Shown: positions 28,514 through 38,091, counted from the first letter of the stretch. The stretch is 64,000 nucleotides of DNA from Leucothrix mucor DSM 2157 (GCF_000419525.1 NZ_ATTE01000001.1:310001-374000), one strand, 5' to 3'. Numbers and translations are program-made. Notes: generated by a model not told the origin, from the letters alone.

Positions 28514-29176
28514 TTAGGGGTTACTTGGTGTACTGATTGGGCCATCGGGAATGCTTAGCGCATTTTTATGAAATACTGGCACTTTGTTTGGATTGAGTAC
28601 TTCTTCCGGTGGTGGAGCCAGTGGGGTAGCTGTTTTATTTTTGGTGCTTTTCTTTTTGTTTTTAGCGACTACAGGTTTAGTTTTTGGTGGAGCAACCGGT
28701 GTGGCGACAACGGTCTCCGAAACTGATGAGCTAACCAGCATGGCATCACGCTTAAAAGCACGATAGATCAACATCATAATAGTGCCGTAAAATACACAGG
28801 CAATACTGGCTACCCAGCAATAAAAGCCAATTCCGCGCGAAACAACGGCAATACTTTGGCCTGAGGTATCAGTTGGAATTTCACTGAATAAGAACGCTTG
28901 CGACAAGCACAATAGCGACAGCACACTGGTGGCTAAAGCCCACCAAGGGCGCTTACGAATCAGTAGTAATGCCAACAGTGCTAATGGGTTTGCAAACCAT
29001 GCAAATTGAAAAATCATAAACCCCATCCAGCCGACCAGCATGATCCAGTAGCCTTGTACGGCCTGTTCAGTGGTGACAAACACGGTTTCCACCAGTGCAA
29101 TGCAGAATAGCACACCAGCAGCGAGCAGAAATAATAGCGCAAGCGCGCGAAAAATGGATGTTTTGAAGTCTCTCAT
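28514..29176 (-). CDS. Four-helix membrane protein with basic Pro-rich tail
   Basis: The 220-residue product has four membrane helices: about 10-32, 44-72, 77-97 and 112-135. A cytoplasmic-type C-terminal tail (about 140-220) is Lys/Pro-rich, with stretches such as PPKTKPVVAKNKKKSTKNK. I do not recognise the family. It follows tmcA by 30 bases in the same direction and precedes the efflux genes by 120 bases, so it could belong to the tmcA transcript. No function can be assigned. Confidence 0.65.
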   Translation of the reverse strand: MRDFKTSIFRALALLFLLAAGVLFCIALVETVFVTTEQAVQGYWIMLVGWMGFMIFQFAWFANPLALLALLLIRKRPWWALATSVLSLLCLSQAFLFSEIPTDTSGQSIAVVSRGIGFYCWVASIACVFYGTIMMLIYRAFKRDAMLVSSSVSETVVATPVAPPKTKPVVAKNKKKSTKNKTATPLAPPPEEVLNPNKVPVFHKNALSIPDGPISTPSNP

Positions 29177-29206
29177 GGCGGCAGTTTAGTGCTCTTTGAT
29201 GTTGCG

Positions 29207-31189
29207 TTAATCCTTCCTTGGATAATCCGTATCGCTCAACTGACCAGCGAGTACAGCGACGGCGTTTTGCATCGTTTGCAAGGCTTGTTGCTTGCCGTTT
29301 AGCCCTAAGGCCTGACAACAATAAGCCCAGTCGTGATGCTGTAATACACGCAGGATCAGCAGTTTTGCAGACTGATCCGACAAGCTGACCGCCGACCGCG
29401 ATAAAGCTGCGGGAAGCCAGGCGGATAAACTTGCGATGACCAAATCATATCCAACCTGAGCGTTAGCAAAGCGATGGATATCTTGTTGCATAAATTGATC
29501 GGCTTGCGGCGCTTCCGGGTTAATCGCCATTAGCAGTTTCAGTGTCAGTTCTGGTTCAAGGTGTTTTAACGCGTCGCTGAGCTGAGCTACAAATTGTCGG
29601 GTAAATCGTACAGCGCTGTGTCGCTGTAATTGCTGGCCTGCGGGGGTAAGCGGGCACAACATAATCGCTGAGTGATAACCACTACTGGCTTCTCGTTTCA
29701 AACCAAGATGTGCCAAATTATAGGCAGTCGATTGCCAAAAGTATAACAACTCAGCAGAGATTCCGAAACTAGTAGATAGATAATCAGCCGTAGATTGCTG
29801 TTTGATTGACGCGAGTAAGGTTTTACCTAAGCCTTGCTGCTGGCAGTCGGGGTGTACCGCAATGCGCATTATGCGATCAGTTGATAATTGTGTCGCTTCT
29901 GGCAGACCTAACTGATAGGACAGGATTTGCGGGACTAAATGGCCGGCAGGGCGGCGCTTTCCCTGATAAATTTGTTCGGTGATTGCTGGGTCTAAGCTGC
30001 CTTCGCGACTCACTAGCGCCACGGCCAGCAGGCAATCTCCAGAACTCAGAATATGAATACTCAGGGCGGGGTTATCCAGTAGCTGTAATAAATCACTGGG
30101 CCGTGTTTGGTAATGCGCAGTGACTAATAAACCAAACAATTGCCGCAATAGTGGCTCTTGGTTTAGTAAGTCTTCTCGGCTGAGATATTGATATTTAAGC
30201 TCATCAGCGCTGAGCTGTGTGCCAGTTAACTCTAAAGGCTCAGCATCCAGCAGAAGCAAGTCATTAACCAGCTGCTCCAATGGGTCATGACTTCCCCAGC
30301 GTACGGCTTGTTGCAGTTTAATTACATTCCAATTGGGTGTTAGGCGATTGAGTTGGTGCTTGAAGCGGATAGCAAAACCACGTCCATTGCCTTCATAACC
30401 GTGGGTGGTGGTCGAAAATACAATGCGTGAATAGTGTTGTAGCAGGCGTGTGAGTAGCGGTCCGGGAATGGCTCCGGCTTCATCAATAATCACCAAGTCG
30501 GCTTGTGGGCGCTCCTGATCTAACTGATCCGGCGCAACATAACGTAAGCCCGAATGATGGCCTGCTTGATTAAGTAAGGGTTGAATCATGGCGCGTGCCG
30601 GAGCGCTGACAATAATGGTTAACTCGCGCTCATTTAATAACGCATCAGCCGTCACGCCCAGTGCTGTTGATTTCCCACGGCCCCGATCAGCCGTCAATAC
30701 CAGAGGGCGTCTGCGATGCCCATGCAGAACCCGTTTAACTGCCTCAACAACCTGCAACTGCTCCTCATTTAAGATGATGTGCTCGTGACTGTCGCTTAAA
30801 TTTGGAGGATTCTCTAAAGCAGGCAATGGCATTTCTGAGGTGATTAGTGGAATACTCTGCGCATGAAAACATTGAACCATTCGTCGGAAAAATACAGGAT
30901 GTTGATAGCGATCAGCGCCTTCCGGCAGGAGTAAAATCAAACCGCCACCACCTCGAATGGTGCCGCTAATCACGCCTAAAGCATTCGCTGGAAAGGCGTC
31001 CAAAGCATCTAATACCACCCAATCCCACTCTTGCCCAAGTTGCGTAATTGCTTTGGAATAGGGCAGAGCTGCGCCGTTTTTAAGCGTTTTTTCGGTTACC
31101 CAAAGCACTTTTCGATTGGCAAGTAAGGATCCCAGCCTGCTTAATTGATCGCCGACCAAAGCAAAAAACTGCCGATGATGCGGGTTCAT
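29207..31189 (-). CDS. tmcA: tRNA(Met) cytidine acetyltransferase
   Basis: TmcA makes N4-acetylcytidine at the wobble position of elongator tRNA-Met using acetyl-CoA and ATP. The frame opens at 31207, but ATG 31189 has AGAGG about 7 bases upstream and gives MNPHHRQFF, so I use it (660 residues; E. coli 671). Domain order is an N-terminal DUF1726-like domain, an RNA helicase-like ATPase with Walker A ADRGRGKST near residue 168 and Walker B-like IIDEAGAIPG near 235, then a GNAT acetyltransferase with IAVHPDCQQQGLGKTLL near 450 and a C-terminal tRNA-binding region. Confidence 0.93.
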   Translation of the reverse strand: MNPHHRQFFALVGDQLSRLGSLLANRKVLWVTEKTLKNGAALPYSKAITQLGQEWDWVVLDALDAFPANALGVISGTIRGGGGLILLLPEGADRYQHPVFFRRMVQCFHAQSIPLITSEMPLPALENPPNLSDSHEHIILNEEQLQVVEAVKRVLHGHRRRPLVLTADRGRGKSTALGVTADALLNERELTIIVSAPARAMIQPLLNQAGHHSGLRYVAPDQLDQERPQADLVIIDEAGAIPGPLLTRLLQHYSRIVFSTTTHGYEGNGRGFAIRFKHQLNRLTPNWNVIKLQQAVRWGSHDPLEQLVNDLLLLDAEPLELTGTQLSADELKYQYLSREDLLNQEPLLRQLFGLLVTAHYQTRPSDLLQLLDNPALSIHILSSGDCLLAVALVSREGSLDPAITEQIYQGKRRPAGHLVPQILSYQLGLPEATQLSTDRIMRIAVHPDCQQQGLGKTLLASIKQQSTADYLSTSFGISAELLYFWQSTAYNLAHLGLKREASSGYHSAIMLCPLTPAGQQLQRHSAVRFTRQFVAQLSDALKHLEPELTLKLLMAINPEAPQADQFMQQDIHRFANAQVGYDLVIASLSAWLPAALSRSAVSLSDQSAKLLILRVLQHHDWAYCCQALGLNGKQQALQTMQNAVAVLAGQLSDTDYPRKD

Positions 31190-31347
31190 TGCTGAGCCTC
31201 TATGCATCCTGCTGCATGGATGGGGCCGTTCATCGGTTTTGGCTCAGTAGGGAACTTGTTTCTTAACATACAATCTTAGCCTTCATAAGAAGCGAAACAT
31301 CATACCAGTTAGCTATAATAAAACATGACCATAAATTGGGAGGCGGT

Positions 31348-31935
31348 ATGTTTAAAATAATTAAGGTGGTGGCTTTAGCCATCGCTGTAACTGCCTGTTC
31401 AGAACCAGCGGAAGATTCAGTATCAAAGCATGATCCAGTGAGGTCTAATTTCTCATTGGCTTCAGTCACAACGTCGGAAGTCATTTCTCCATCTGATATC
31501 GACGAATTTTCCCTAATCCGTGAAGAATCATTTGGCGGTCTAAAGCTGGATATGGAAATTGCGGAACTCACCCCGCTAATCGACTGTGGAGCTATCAAAG
31601 GCGAGCCAGTATTCTGGGAAGGTATTGGCGAGATCATTCAAGAGTGGGATTACCCGGAATGTGGAGTGAAACTGCAAATGAGTACAGCTGATCCGAATGT
31701 GTCACAAATTGTCTCTTCCATTGCAATCAGCGCCCCCAGCAAATTGACGACAGCTCGCGGTATTCATATTGGCAGTAGCGAAAGTGAGGTTATGGCGGCC
31801 TATGCTGATTACGAAGATACTGAACATTCTGCGCCCGGCGAAAGCTTTATGGCAGGCTCTGTCTATGGCGGTTTGATTTTCTCGTTTGAAGATGATCAGG
31901 TGGTGCGCATGTTTTTGGGTGCCGGTGTCGAATAA
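31348..31935 (+). CDS. Small lipoprotein of unknown function
   Basis: The open frame begins at a TTG (31336), but the ATG at 31348 has GGGAGGCGG just before it. The 195-residue product starts MFKIIKVVALAIAVTAC, a lipoprotein signal with VTAC lipobox (Cys17), followed by an acidic Ser-rich linker. The mature domain has two Cys (LIDCGAIKG and YPECGVKL) and a repeated GIHIGSSESEVMAAY-type helix near 135-150 that resembles small periplasmic lipoproteins with a duplicated fold. No family is recognised. It lies divergently from tmcA. Confidence 0.75.
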   Translation: MFKIIKVVALAIAVTACSEPAEDSVSKHDPVRSNFSLASVTTSEVISPSDIDEFSLIREESFGGLKLDMEIAELTPLIDCGAIKGEPVFWEGIGEIIQEWDYPECGVKLQMSTADPNVSQIVSSIAISAPSKLTTARGIHIGSSESEVMAAYADYEDTEHSAPGESFMAGSVYGGLIFSFEDDQVVRMFLGAGVE

Positions 31936-32004
31936 AGTCGCTAGCGCCTAGGGTTTCCAGTATTCTTAATCGTCTCGATTTGCGATTCCGTTTAAGGGTT
32001 CTTT

Positions 32005-32232
32005 ATGTTTCGTTTGTTTTTAGTGGTTGTTCTGCTGGCAGTCAGCTTGTATGCGTTAAGGTTATGGCGTAGTCGTCAAGCAAAATCCGACAATCGTACA
32101 TTGGGGCAAAATCAGAAACGCCTCAAAATGGTGTCTTGTGAGGAGTGCGGGCTACATATTCCAGATAATGAAGCCATAAAAATAGGGGATAAAACCTTTT
32201 GCAGTCTCGAGCACGCCAAGCCTCACAATTAA
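32005..32232 (+). CDS. PP0621-family small zinc-ribbon-like membrane protein
   Basis: The 75-residue product has one N-terminal membrane helix (about 2-21), a basic linker, and a C-terminal VSCEECGLHIPDNEAI...FCSLEH segment with CxxC...C and His residues, which is a likely zinc ribbon. Proteins of this PP0621 type are commonly encoded just before pilS in pseudomonads and relatives. Here the pilS reading frame overlaps its 3' end by 34 bases, indicating translational coupling. The molecular role is not known. Confidence 0.85.
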   Translation: MFRLFLVVVLLAVSLYALRLWRSRQAKSDNRTLGQNQKRLKMVSCEECGLHIPDNEAIKIGDKTFCSLEHAKPHN

Positions 32233-33848
32233 TCAGTAACGATAATCAGGCACATTCCGCCTTTACGCTGCACCAAAATCCGTGGAGCCCGATTCAGCTT
32301 TATAGTATCTACCGCCTGATTTTGGTGGGGGTACTTCAGCTACTTACCCTCACCGCTAATATGCCCATGCAACTGGGTAGCTACGATGCCTCTCTCTTTG
32401 AGTGGGTATTAAATAGTTTTACGGTGATTGCGGTGATCGCTATTTTTAATGCGCACTTCCGCTGGCCCAGTTATAACGTGCAGATTTTCATGCACCCCGT
32501 TCTCGATATTAGCTTTCTGTTAGGACTGATTTTTTCCAGCGGTGGCTTGCATTCCGGTATGGGAATCTTGCTGGGCTTACCGATTATTCTGCAAAACATT
32601 CTAAAGCCTGGTCAGGTCTCGCTGATGATCTCAGCGATCAGTATTACCGCCTTGCTGGGTATTGAATTCTATATGCAGCAGGAAGCACAGCGAAGTGCAT
32701 CCGACTTATCTTATGCCGGCATTTTGACTTTATTTATCTTTTCTGCATCCTGGATGTTAGGGAAATGGTTTGAAAAAGCCTCAATTACCGCTGAGCTTGC
32801 TAAACGTCGTGGTGTTGACCTAGCGAACTTATCCCAACTCAATCAATCCATTTTAGATCAGCTACAAACCGGCATTTTGGTAGTGGAGCGCACTGGCGTT
32901 ATTCGCCATATGAATCCAACGGCGTGGGATATGCTGGGCCGTCCAGCAGATTGGCGCAGTAAACCCTTGCGTGATTTTGCCCCTGAGTTGAATGCACATT
33001 ACAAACACTGGGTTGCTAATGTTTGCCCGAAGGTCGTGAGTTACGACATTAAGCACTGGAAAACCACTGAGCTAAGCTTTCGTTTGGCCCAATTAGGGAC
33101 TCGCTCCAGTGGCGCATCCCTGATTTATCTTGAAGACACCAGCGCGCAGCGTGAAAAGCAGCAGGGCGTTAAGATGGCTTCATTAGGTCAGTTGACGGCT
33201 AATATCGCGCATGAAATTCGTAATCCACTGGGTGCGATTAGCCACGCCGCACAGTTATTATCCGAGTCTCCTGAACTCACCAAGCCCGATCAACGCATGG
33301 TGCAGATCATTCAGGAAAACTCTAAGCGCATGAACACCACGATTGAAAGTGTACTGAACCTTTCACGCAAGCGGGAAGCCAGCCGTGAAAATATTGCGCT
33401 GGGCCAATGGCTGCAAAAATTCCGTGAAGATTTTGTGCGTCGCTCCTCGCTGACGATGCGACAGGTGAATTTGCATGTAGAGCCGTTGGATGCTGAAATC
33501 CAATTTGACCCAAACCACTTTGATCAGATCATGTGGAATCTCTGCCGAAATGCGGAAAAGTATGCCCACGAAGACTCTGAAGAGCTGCAATTAGATATTC
33601 AATGCAGCCAGCCAGCCCACACTCGTGACCTGATTTTGAGTGTGATTGATAATGGTGTCGGGATTACCGAAGTGGCGCGAGAGCGTTTATTTGAGCCGTT
33701 TTATACCACCAGCACTAAAGGAACCGGTCTGGGATTATTCATGGCGCGTGAATTATGTTTGAGTAATGGCGCAAATCTTGAGTACGTTCAGCTTAATGGT
33801 CGGGGTAGTTGTTTTAGAATCGTCTTTGCGCACAGTAAACATAATTAA
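32199..33848 (+). CDS. pilS: PilS, type IV pilus sensor histidine kinase
   Basis: PilS phosphorylates PilR to control sigma-54-dependent transcription of pilin. The N-terminal half holds about six membrane helices (first near IYRLILVGVLQLLTL, residues about 37-55), then a PAS domain (about 210-320), the H-box NIAHEIRNPLGAISHA with His near residue 336 and an ATPase domain with NLCRNAEKYA and GTGLGLFMA. The start is uncertain: the frame has no ATG before the first helix, and TTG 32199, inside the upstream gene, is the first conventional candidate. pilR follows 14 bases after the stop. Confidence 0.93.
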   Translation: MQSRARQASQLISNDNQAHSAFTLHQNPWSPIQLYSIYRLILVGVLQLLTLTANMPMQLGSYDASLFEWVLNSFTVIAVIAIFNAHFRWPSYNVQIFMHPVLDISFLLGLIFSSGGLHSGMGILLGLPIILQNILKPGQVSLMISAISITALLGIEFYMQQEAQRSASDLSYAGILTLFIFSASWMLGKWFEKASITAELAKRRGVDLANLSQLNQSILDQLQTGILVVERTGVIRHMNPTAWDMLGRPADWRSKPLRDFAPELNAHYKHWVANVCPKVVSYDIKHWKTTELSFRLAQLGTRSSGASLIYLEDTSAQREKQQGVKMASLGQLTANIAHEIRNPLGAISHAAQLLSESPELTKPDQRMVQIIQENSKRMNTTIESVLNLSRKREASRENIALGQWLQKFREDFVRRSSLTMRQVNLHVEPLDAEIQFDPNHFDQIMWNLCRNAEKYAHEDSEELQLDIQCSQPAHTRDLILSVIDNGVGITEVARERLFEPFYTTSTKGTGLGLFMARELCLSNGANLEYVQLNGRGSCFRIVFAHSKHN

Positions 33849-33862
33849 AATAGAGAACAGCG

Positions 33863-35254
33863 ATGGCACAACAAAAAGTATTAGTAGTTGATGATGAGCC
33901 GGATATTCGCGAGCTGCTGGAAATCACCCTGTTACGCATGGGGCTGGATACCGCAACCGCTGGCTCGGTTAAAGAAGCTTTATTGACCATTCAGACATTC
34001 AAGCCTGACTTGTGCCTGACGGATATGAAGCTACCCGACGGCACTGGTTTAGACATTGTGCGTTACATTCAACGTGAATGCGCTCATGTGCCAGTCGCAG
34101 TAATTACCGCGTTTGGAAGCATGGAGTCAGCCGTTGAGGCCTTAAAAGCCGGTGCTTATGATTTTGTATCCAAGCCGGTTGATCTGAGTAAATTGCGCGA
34201 CTTAGTGCAAACCGCTTTGACGTTATCTGGTCATGTAGATGGCAAAAGTAGCGGTGGAAGTGCCGCAGGACAAGGCTCCGGAACGACCGAACGTAGTTCT
34301 ATTATTGGTGAGTCAGAGGCTATGTGTCGCTTGAATGCCACGATTGGCAAGCTGGCGCGCAGCCAAGCCCCCGTGTTTATTCATGGTGAATCCGGTAGTG
34401 GTAAAGAATTAGTGGCGCGAGAAATTCATAATCTTAGCCCACGAGCGAGTGGCAGTTTTGTGCCGGTCAACTGTGGTGCCATTCCAGAAAATTTGATGGA
34501 AAGTGAGTTCTTCGGTCATAAAAAAGGCAGCTTTACTGGCGCGATGGAAGATAAAAAAGGCCTGTTTCAGGCAGCACATCGCGGGACTTTATTCTTGGAT
34601 GAAGTGGCTGATTTACCTTTGGGTATGCAGGTTAAATTGCTGCGTGCGATTCAGGAGAAAGCCGTCAAGCCAGTGGGTGGAACGGAAGAACTATCAGTCG
34701 ATACCCGCATCTTAAGTGCGACTCATAAAGATTTGGAAAAAGAGGTCGAGCAAGGTAACTTCCGTCAGGATTTATACTACCGACTGAATGTTATAAAGCT
34801 GGATGTACCGCCACTGCATGCACGCGGTGATGATGTTGAATTACTGTCAGATTTCTTCCTGGAATTAATCGCAGAGCGCTGGCAATTGCCGACTATTAGC
34901 TTGTCTGATGCGGCACGCCAATCCCTGAACAATTATGCCTTTCCGGGCAATGTTCGTGAACTGGAAAACATTCTGGAACGTGCCTCAACCTTGTGCGAAA
35001 ACAACCTGATTCAGCCGCATGATTTGCAGCTCCCTGAAATTAGTCCGGTCATGAAAACCGCTGAGACAATGCAGGCAAAAATCGCCGCACATCCTGCCTG
35101 GAGTCGGCCTGAAGAGGATGATGAGCGTACTCAGATTCTGGAAGCACTAGATCAAACACGCTGGAATCGCACCGCAGCCGCAAAGCAGCTGGGAATGACA
35201 TTCCGCCAATTGCGCTACCGTATTAAAAAGTATGACTTGGATGATGCCGGCTAA
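33863..35254 (+). CDS. pilR: PilR, sigma-54-dependent response regulator
   Basis: This NtrC-family activator has 463 residues. The receiver domain (1-120) has VVDDEPDIRE and LTDMKLPDG with the phospho-acceptor Asp near residue 54. The AAA+ domain has Walker A GESGSGKE near 174 and a sigma-54 contact loop reading GSFTGA near 222, a Ser variant of the usual GAFTGA. A Fis-type helix-turn-helix (NRTAAAKQLGMTFRQLRYRIKKY) ends the protein. It pairs with PilS immediately upstream. The pilin target gene is not in the window. Confidence 0.95.
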   Translation: MAQQKVLVVDDEPDIRELLEITLLRMGLDTATAGSVKEALLTIQTFKPDLCLTDMKLPDGTGLDIVRYIQRECAHVPVAVITAFGSMESAVEALKAGAYDFVSKPVDLSKLRDLVQTALTLSGHVDGKSSGGSAAGQGSGTTERSSIIGESEAMCRLNATIGKLARSQAPVFIHGESGSGKELVAREIHNLSPRASGSFVPVNCGAIPENLMESEFFGHKKGSFTGAMEDKKGLFQAAHRGTLFLDEVADLPLGMQVKLLRAIQEKAVKPVGGTEELSVDTRILSATHKDLEKEVEQGNFRQDLYYRLNVIKLDVPPLHARGDDVELLSDFFLELIAERWQLPTISLSDAARQSLNNYAFPGNVRELENILERASTLCENNLIQPHDLQLPEISPVMKTAETMQAKIAAHPAWSRPEEDDERTQILEALDQTRWNRTAAAKQLGMTFRQLRYRIKKYDLDDAG

Positions 35255-35560
35255 TCTTAGCCGCTAAATCCTGTAACACCCCTCGCATCAACCCGCTTGC
35301 CTGTTCCCCACATTAGTTTGTGTCTGTGGGGAATCATCGGCATAATGCTATCAAGTTACTCCTGCCAGCCAACTCAAATGACTCATCAAAAACCATCGCC
35401 GGCGTGCGTGGTTTTGGGCAATCAGCCAATGGTTTGTGCTGAACTGTCATGGCTGACAGATGATTCTATTTGCTCAAATTTCAAATCGCGTGATACATTG
35501 AGAACCTGAAAACGATCGCGTGCTTCAGGCGTGATCAGATTGAAATAACAGAAGGTGTGC
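35255..35560. promoter_or_regulatory. Gene-free leader region before the amino-acid importer operon
   Basis: A perfect 9-bp inverted repeat (TTCCCCACA at 35304-35312, TGTGGGGAA at 35325-35333) lies after pilR but has no T tract. A possible promoter is TTGCTC (35470-35475) with TGATACATT about 18 bases later. A 70-codon TTG-started frame here has no ribosome site and is not credited. Confidence 0.4.
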
Positions 35561-36328
35561 ATGACTGCAATTTTAGATGTTCAGAATATTCACAAACATT
35601 TTGGTTCTCTCGAAGTGCTTCGCGGGATGTCCCTCAAAGCCAATGCCGGCGATGTTATTTCTCTGATCGGCTCCTCCGGTTCAGGTAAATCCACTTTTTT
35701 GCGTTGTATTAATCTGCTTGAAATGCCAGATCAGGGCTCAGTGAGTGTCTGTGGTGAGTCAGTGCAGCTCAATACCAACAAGAAAGGCGTTCGTGTTGCG
35801 GCGGACCCTAAGCAGGTTCAAGCGCTACGCACCCGTGTTGGGATGGTATTTCAGCAATTTAATCTATGGTCGCACCTAAGCATTCTGGAGAATGTGATGG
35901 AAGCGCCGATTCGGGTTCAGGGTTTATCCAAAGCGGAAGCGCGTGATATCGGGATGACTTACTTAGAGAAAGTAGGGATTGCCAGTAAAGCGGATGAGTA
36001 TCCGGGGTTTTTATCCGGCGGTCAGCAGCAGCGTGTGGCGATTGCCCGCTCACTGGCAATGCGTCCGGAAGCGATTTTATTTGATGAGCCAACCTCGGCA
36101 TTAGATCCTGAGTTAGTGGGTGAAGTACTCACCGTCATGCGTAATTTGGCTGAAGATGGCATGACCATGGTGGTGGTTACTCACGAAATGGCTTTTGCAC
36201 GCGATGTTTCAAGTCGGGCCATGTTCTTACATCAGGGACTGGTTGAAGAAGAAGGCCCGCCGGCTGAACTGTTCGGTTCACCACAATCAGAACGACTGCG
36301 TCAGTTCTTATCGAACACGGTTTATTAA
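35561..36328 (+). CDS. Basic amino-acid ABC importer, ATP-binding subunit (HisP/AotP-like)
   Basis: This is the ATPase of a polar amino-acid importer. The frame begins at GTG 35555, but ATG 35561 follows AGAAGG at good spacing, so it is preferred (255 residues). Walker A GSSGSGKST is near residue 38, the signature SGGQQQRVAIARS near 152 and Walker B ILFDEPTSALDPE near 172. The insertion after Walker A (VRVAADPKQVQALRTRV) is characteristic of the HisP/ArtP/AotP group that takes arginine, ornithine, histidine or lysine. It heads an operon of ATPase, binding protein, two permeases and a deacylase. Confidence 0.92.
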   Translation: MTAILDVQNIHKHFGSLEVLRGMSLKANAGDVISLIGSSGSGKSTFLRCINLLEMPDQGSVSVCGESVQLNTNKKGVRVAADPKQVQALRTRVGMVFQQFNLWSHLSILENVMEAPIRVQGLSKAEARDIGMTYLEKVGIASKADEYPGFLSGGQQQRVAIARSLAMRPEAILFDEPTSALDPELVGEVLTVMRNLAEDGMTMVVVTHEMAFARDVSSRAMFLHQGLVEEEGPPAELFGSPQSERLRQFLSNTVY

Positions 36329-36390
36329 GCCAAGAATAATTGATCCACGTTTGACCCTTTAAAACAAGAAAGTACTATGGAGAAAGAAGT

Positions 36391-37146
36391 ATGACTAAGA
36401 AATGGTTATTGTCAGTTGCATTAGGCGCCGCATTAGTGAGTGGTTCTGCGTTTGCAGATACATTGCGTATCGGTACTGAGGGAGCATATCCTCCGTACAA
36501 CTTCATCAACGATGATGGCAAGCTGGCAGGTTTTGAAGTCGATCTGGGTAATGAGATTTGTAAGCGTGTTGATATGACATGCGAGTTCGTACAAAACGAA
36601 TGGGATTCTATTATTCCAAACCTGATTGCTGGTAACTACGATGCGATTATGGCCGGTATGTCGATTACTGAAGAGCGTCAAAAGTCGATTGCATTTAGTG
36701 ATGAGTACAAGCCAGTTGATGCTTCTTTATATGCAGCTGCCAAAGGCGACACTTTTGATTTCGATAAGCTGGAAGGTAAGAGTGTTGGCGTACAGGGCGC
36801 AACCATTCAGGCCGCTTTTGCTGAAGAGAAACTAGGCGAAAACAATACTATCAAGTCTTACGAAAAGCCTGACCAGTCGATTGCTGACTTGGCTGCAGGG
36901 AACGTAGACATGGTATTGGCTGATGGCGAATTCATTCGCACGGCAACTGGCGGCTCTAACGGCATGCTGGAAGTCGTTGGTCCTGAAGAAATGATTGGTG
37001 GTGGTATCGGTATCGGCTTGCGTCAAGATGACGAGAAGCTGGCTGAAAAGTTGAATGCAGCACTGGCTGACATGAAAGCGGATGGTACTTTGGATGAAGT
37101 GATGAGCAAATACTTCAAAGATGTTAAGCCTTACAAAGCTGACTAA
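36391..37146 (+). CDS. Periplasmic basic amino-acid binding protein
   Basis: This is the substrate receptor of the importer, of the HisJ/ArgT/AotJ family. The signal peptide is MTKKWLLSVALGAALVSGSAFA, cut before DTLRIG. The mature protein (about 229 residues) has the family signatures GTEGAYPPYNFI, GFEVDLGNEICKR (with a Cys that pairs with the following MTCEF Cys, as in HisJ) and EWDSIIPNLIAGNYDAIMAGMSIT. A GGAGAAAG ribosome site precedes the ATG. A stable hairpin follows its stop. The binding-site Asp/Arg pattern fits a cationic ligand; exact specificity is inferred. Confidence 0.93.
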   Translation: MTKKWLLSVALGAALVSGSAFADTLRIGTEGAYPPYNFINDDGKLAGFEVDLGNEICKRVDMTCEFVQNEWDSIIPNLIAGNYDAIMAGMSITEERQKSIAFSDEYKPVDASLYAAAKGDTFDFDKLEGKSVGVQGATIQAAFAEEKLGENNTIKSYEKPDQSIADLAAGNVDMVLADGEFIRTATGGSNGMLEVVGPEEMIGGGIGIGLRQDDEKLAEKLNAALADMKADGTLDEVMSKYFKDVKPYKAD

Positions 37147-37172
37147 TCTAATCCATTGCTGAAGTAACGCAA

Positions 37173-37223
37173 ACTCCCGGCCCGCCCCTGATTTAAGCAC
37201 TCAACGGGGGAGGGCCGGTGAGT
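37173..37223 (+). other. Stable intra-operon hairpin
   Basis: ACTCCCGGCCCGCCCC (37173-37188) pairs with GGGGAGGGCCGGTGAGT (37207-37223) with one mismatch and one bulge. It lies between the binding-protein and permease genes, with no strong T tract after it. Such hairpins often stabilise the upstream mRNA, which fits the need for much more binding protein than permease. Confidence 0.65.
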
Positions 37224-37251
37224 CTTATTATTTCCTTATCAAGGCACGCCC

Positions 37252-38091
37252 ATGATAGAACTACTCCCTGACTGGCTGTCCAGCTGGTTAGGCCCCGACG
37301 GCATCGACACACTTAAGTACCTCACCAATGGTAAGCACATGGCTTGGTACGCCAGTGTTCAATACACGCTGATTGCGGCCTTTTTGGGTGCGGCACTGGC
37401 ATTGCTTTTTGGCCTGCTTGGCGCAGCCATGAAGTTCTCCAAAGTGGCACCGTTGCGGTGGATTGGTAATATCTACACGACCATGGTTCGTGGCGTTCCG
37501 GATGTTCTATTTCTATTATTTTTCCCGCTGGCACTAGAGCAACTTGCTGAACTAGTGATGGCGTATATGTATTGCAGTTCAGAGGACTTGGCCACGGCCA
37601 CCGGATGGCCTTTGTGCAAAGATGCGCAATGGTTCTTGTCGACGACTGAATACCTGTTTATGGCGTGCTTATCCTTCGGGATTGTTTACGGCGCATTTGC
37701 AGCTAATGTGATTTATGGCGCGATGCAGGCAGTGCCGAAAGGGCAGCTTGAAGCGGCACAAGCATTTGGTTTTACTGAAAAACAAGTTTTCTGGCGCTTT
37801 CGGGTTCGTCAGATGTGGGTTTATGCTTTGCCGGGCTTGTCCAATGTTTGGTTGCTATTGTTAAAGGCGACATCACTGCTGTCCCTATTACAGATCACCG
37901 ACATTGTGGCTTGGGCCGATCGCTTAGGCGCACCAAATTACTTGGCAATGGCAGGTTTAGTACACCCTGACTGGCGCTGGAAATACTATCTCGTATTGTT
38001 TATATTCTATATTTTAATGACGATGTTATCGGAGCGCTTTTTCGGCGCACTGCAAGCGCGGGCCAGCCGCGGTATGGTGAGGAATAACTGA
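37252..38091 (+). CDS. Amino-acid ABC importer permease (HisQ/AotQ-like)
   Basis: This inner-membrane permease has 279 residues and about five helices. The cytoplasmic coupling segment near residues 164-185 (GAMQAVPKGQLEAAQAFG) has the EAA-type pattern that contacts the ATPase. The loop with YCSSEDLATATGWPLC (about 104-119) is longer than in E. coli HisQ (228 residues), accounting for the extra length. Its TGA overlaps the ATG of the second permease by one base (TGATG), so the two are translationally coupled. Confidence 0.9.
   Translation: MIELLPDWLSSWLGPDGIDTLKYLTNGKHMAWYASVQYTLIAAFLGAALALLFGLLGAAMKFSKVAPLRWIGNIYTTMVRGVPDVLFLLFFPLALEQLAELVMAYMYCSSEDLATATGWPLCKDAQWFLSTTEYLFMACLSFGIVYGAFAANVIYGAMQAVPKGQLEAAQAFGFTEKQVFWRFRVRQMWVYALPGLSNVWLLLLKATSLLSLLQITDIVAWADRLGAPNYLAMAGLVHPDWRWKYYLVLFIFYILMTMLSERFFGALQARASRGMVRNN

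Noticed and set aside
31263-31637. 124-codon minus-strand frame
   Set aside because: Antisense to the lipoprotein gene, which has a strong ribosome site and signal peptide.
35297-35509. 70-codon TTG-started frame with a lipobox-like SYSC
   Set aside because: No ribosome site, poor composition and no recognisable features. The region looks like a leader.
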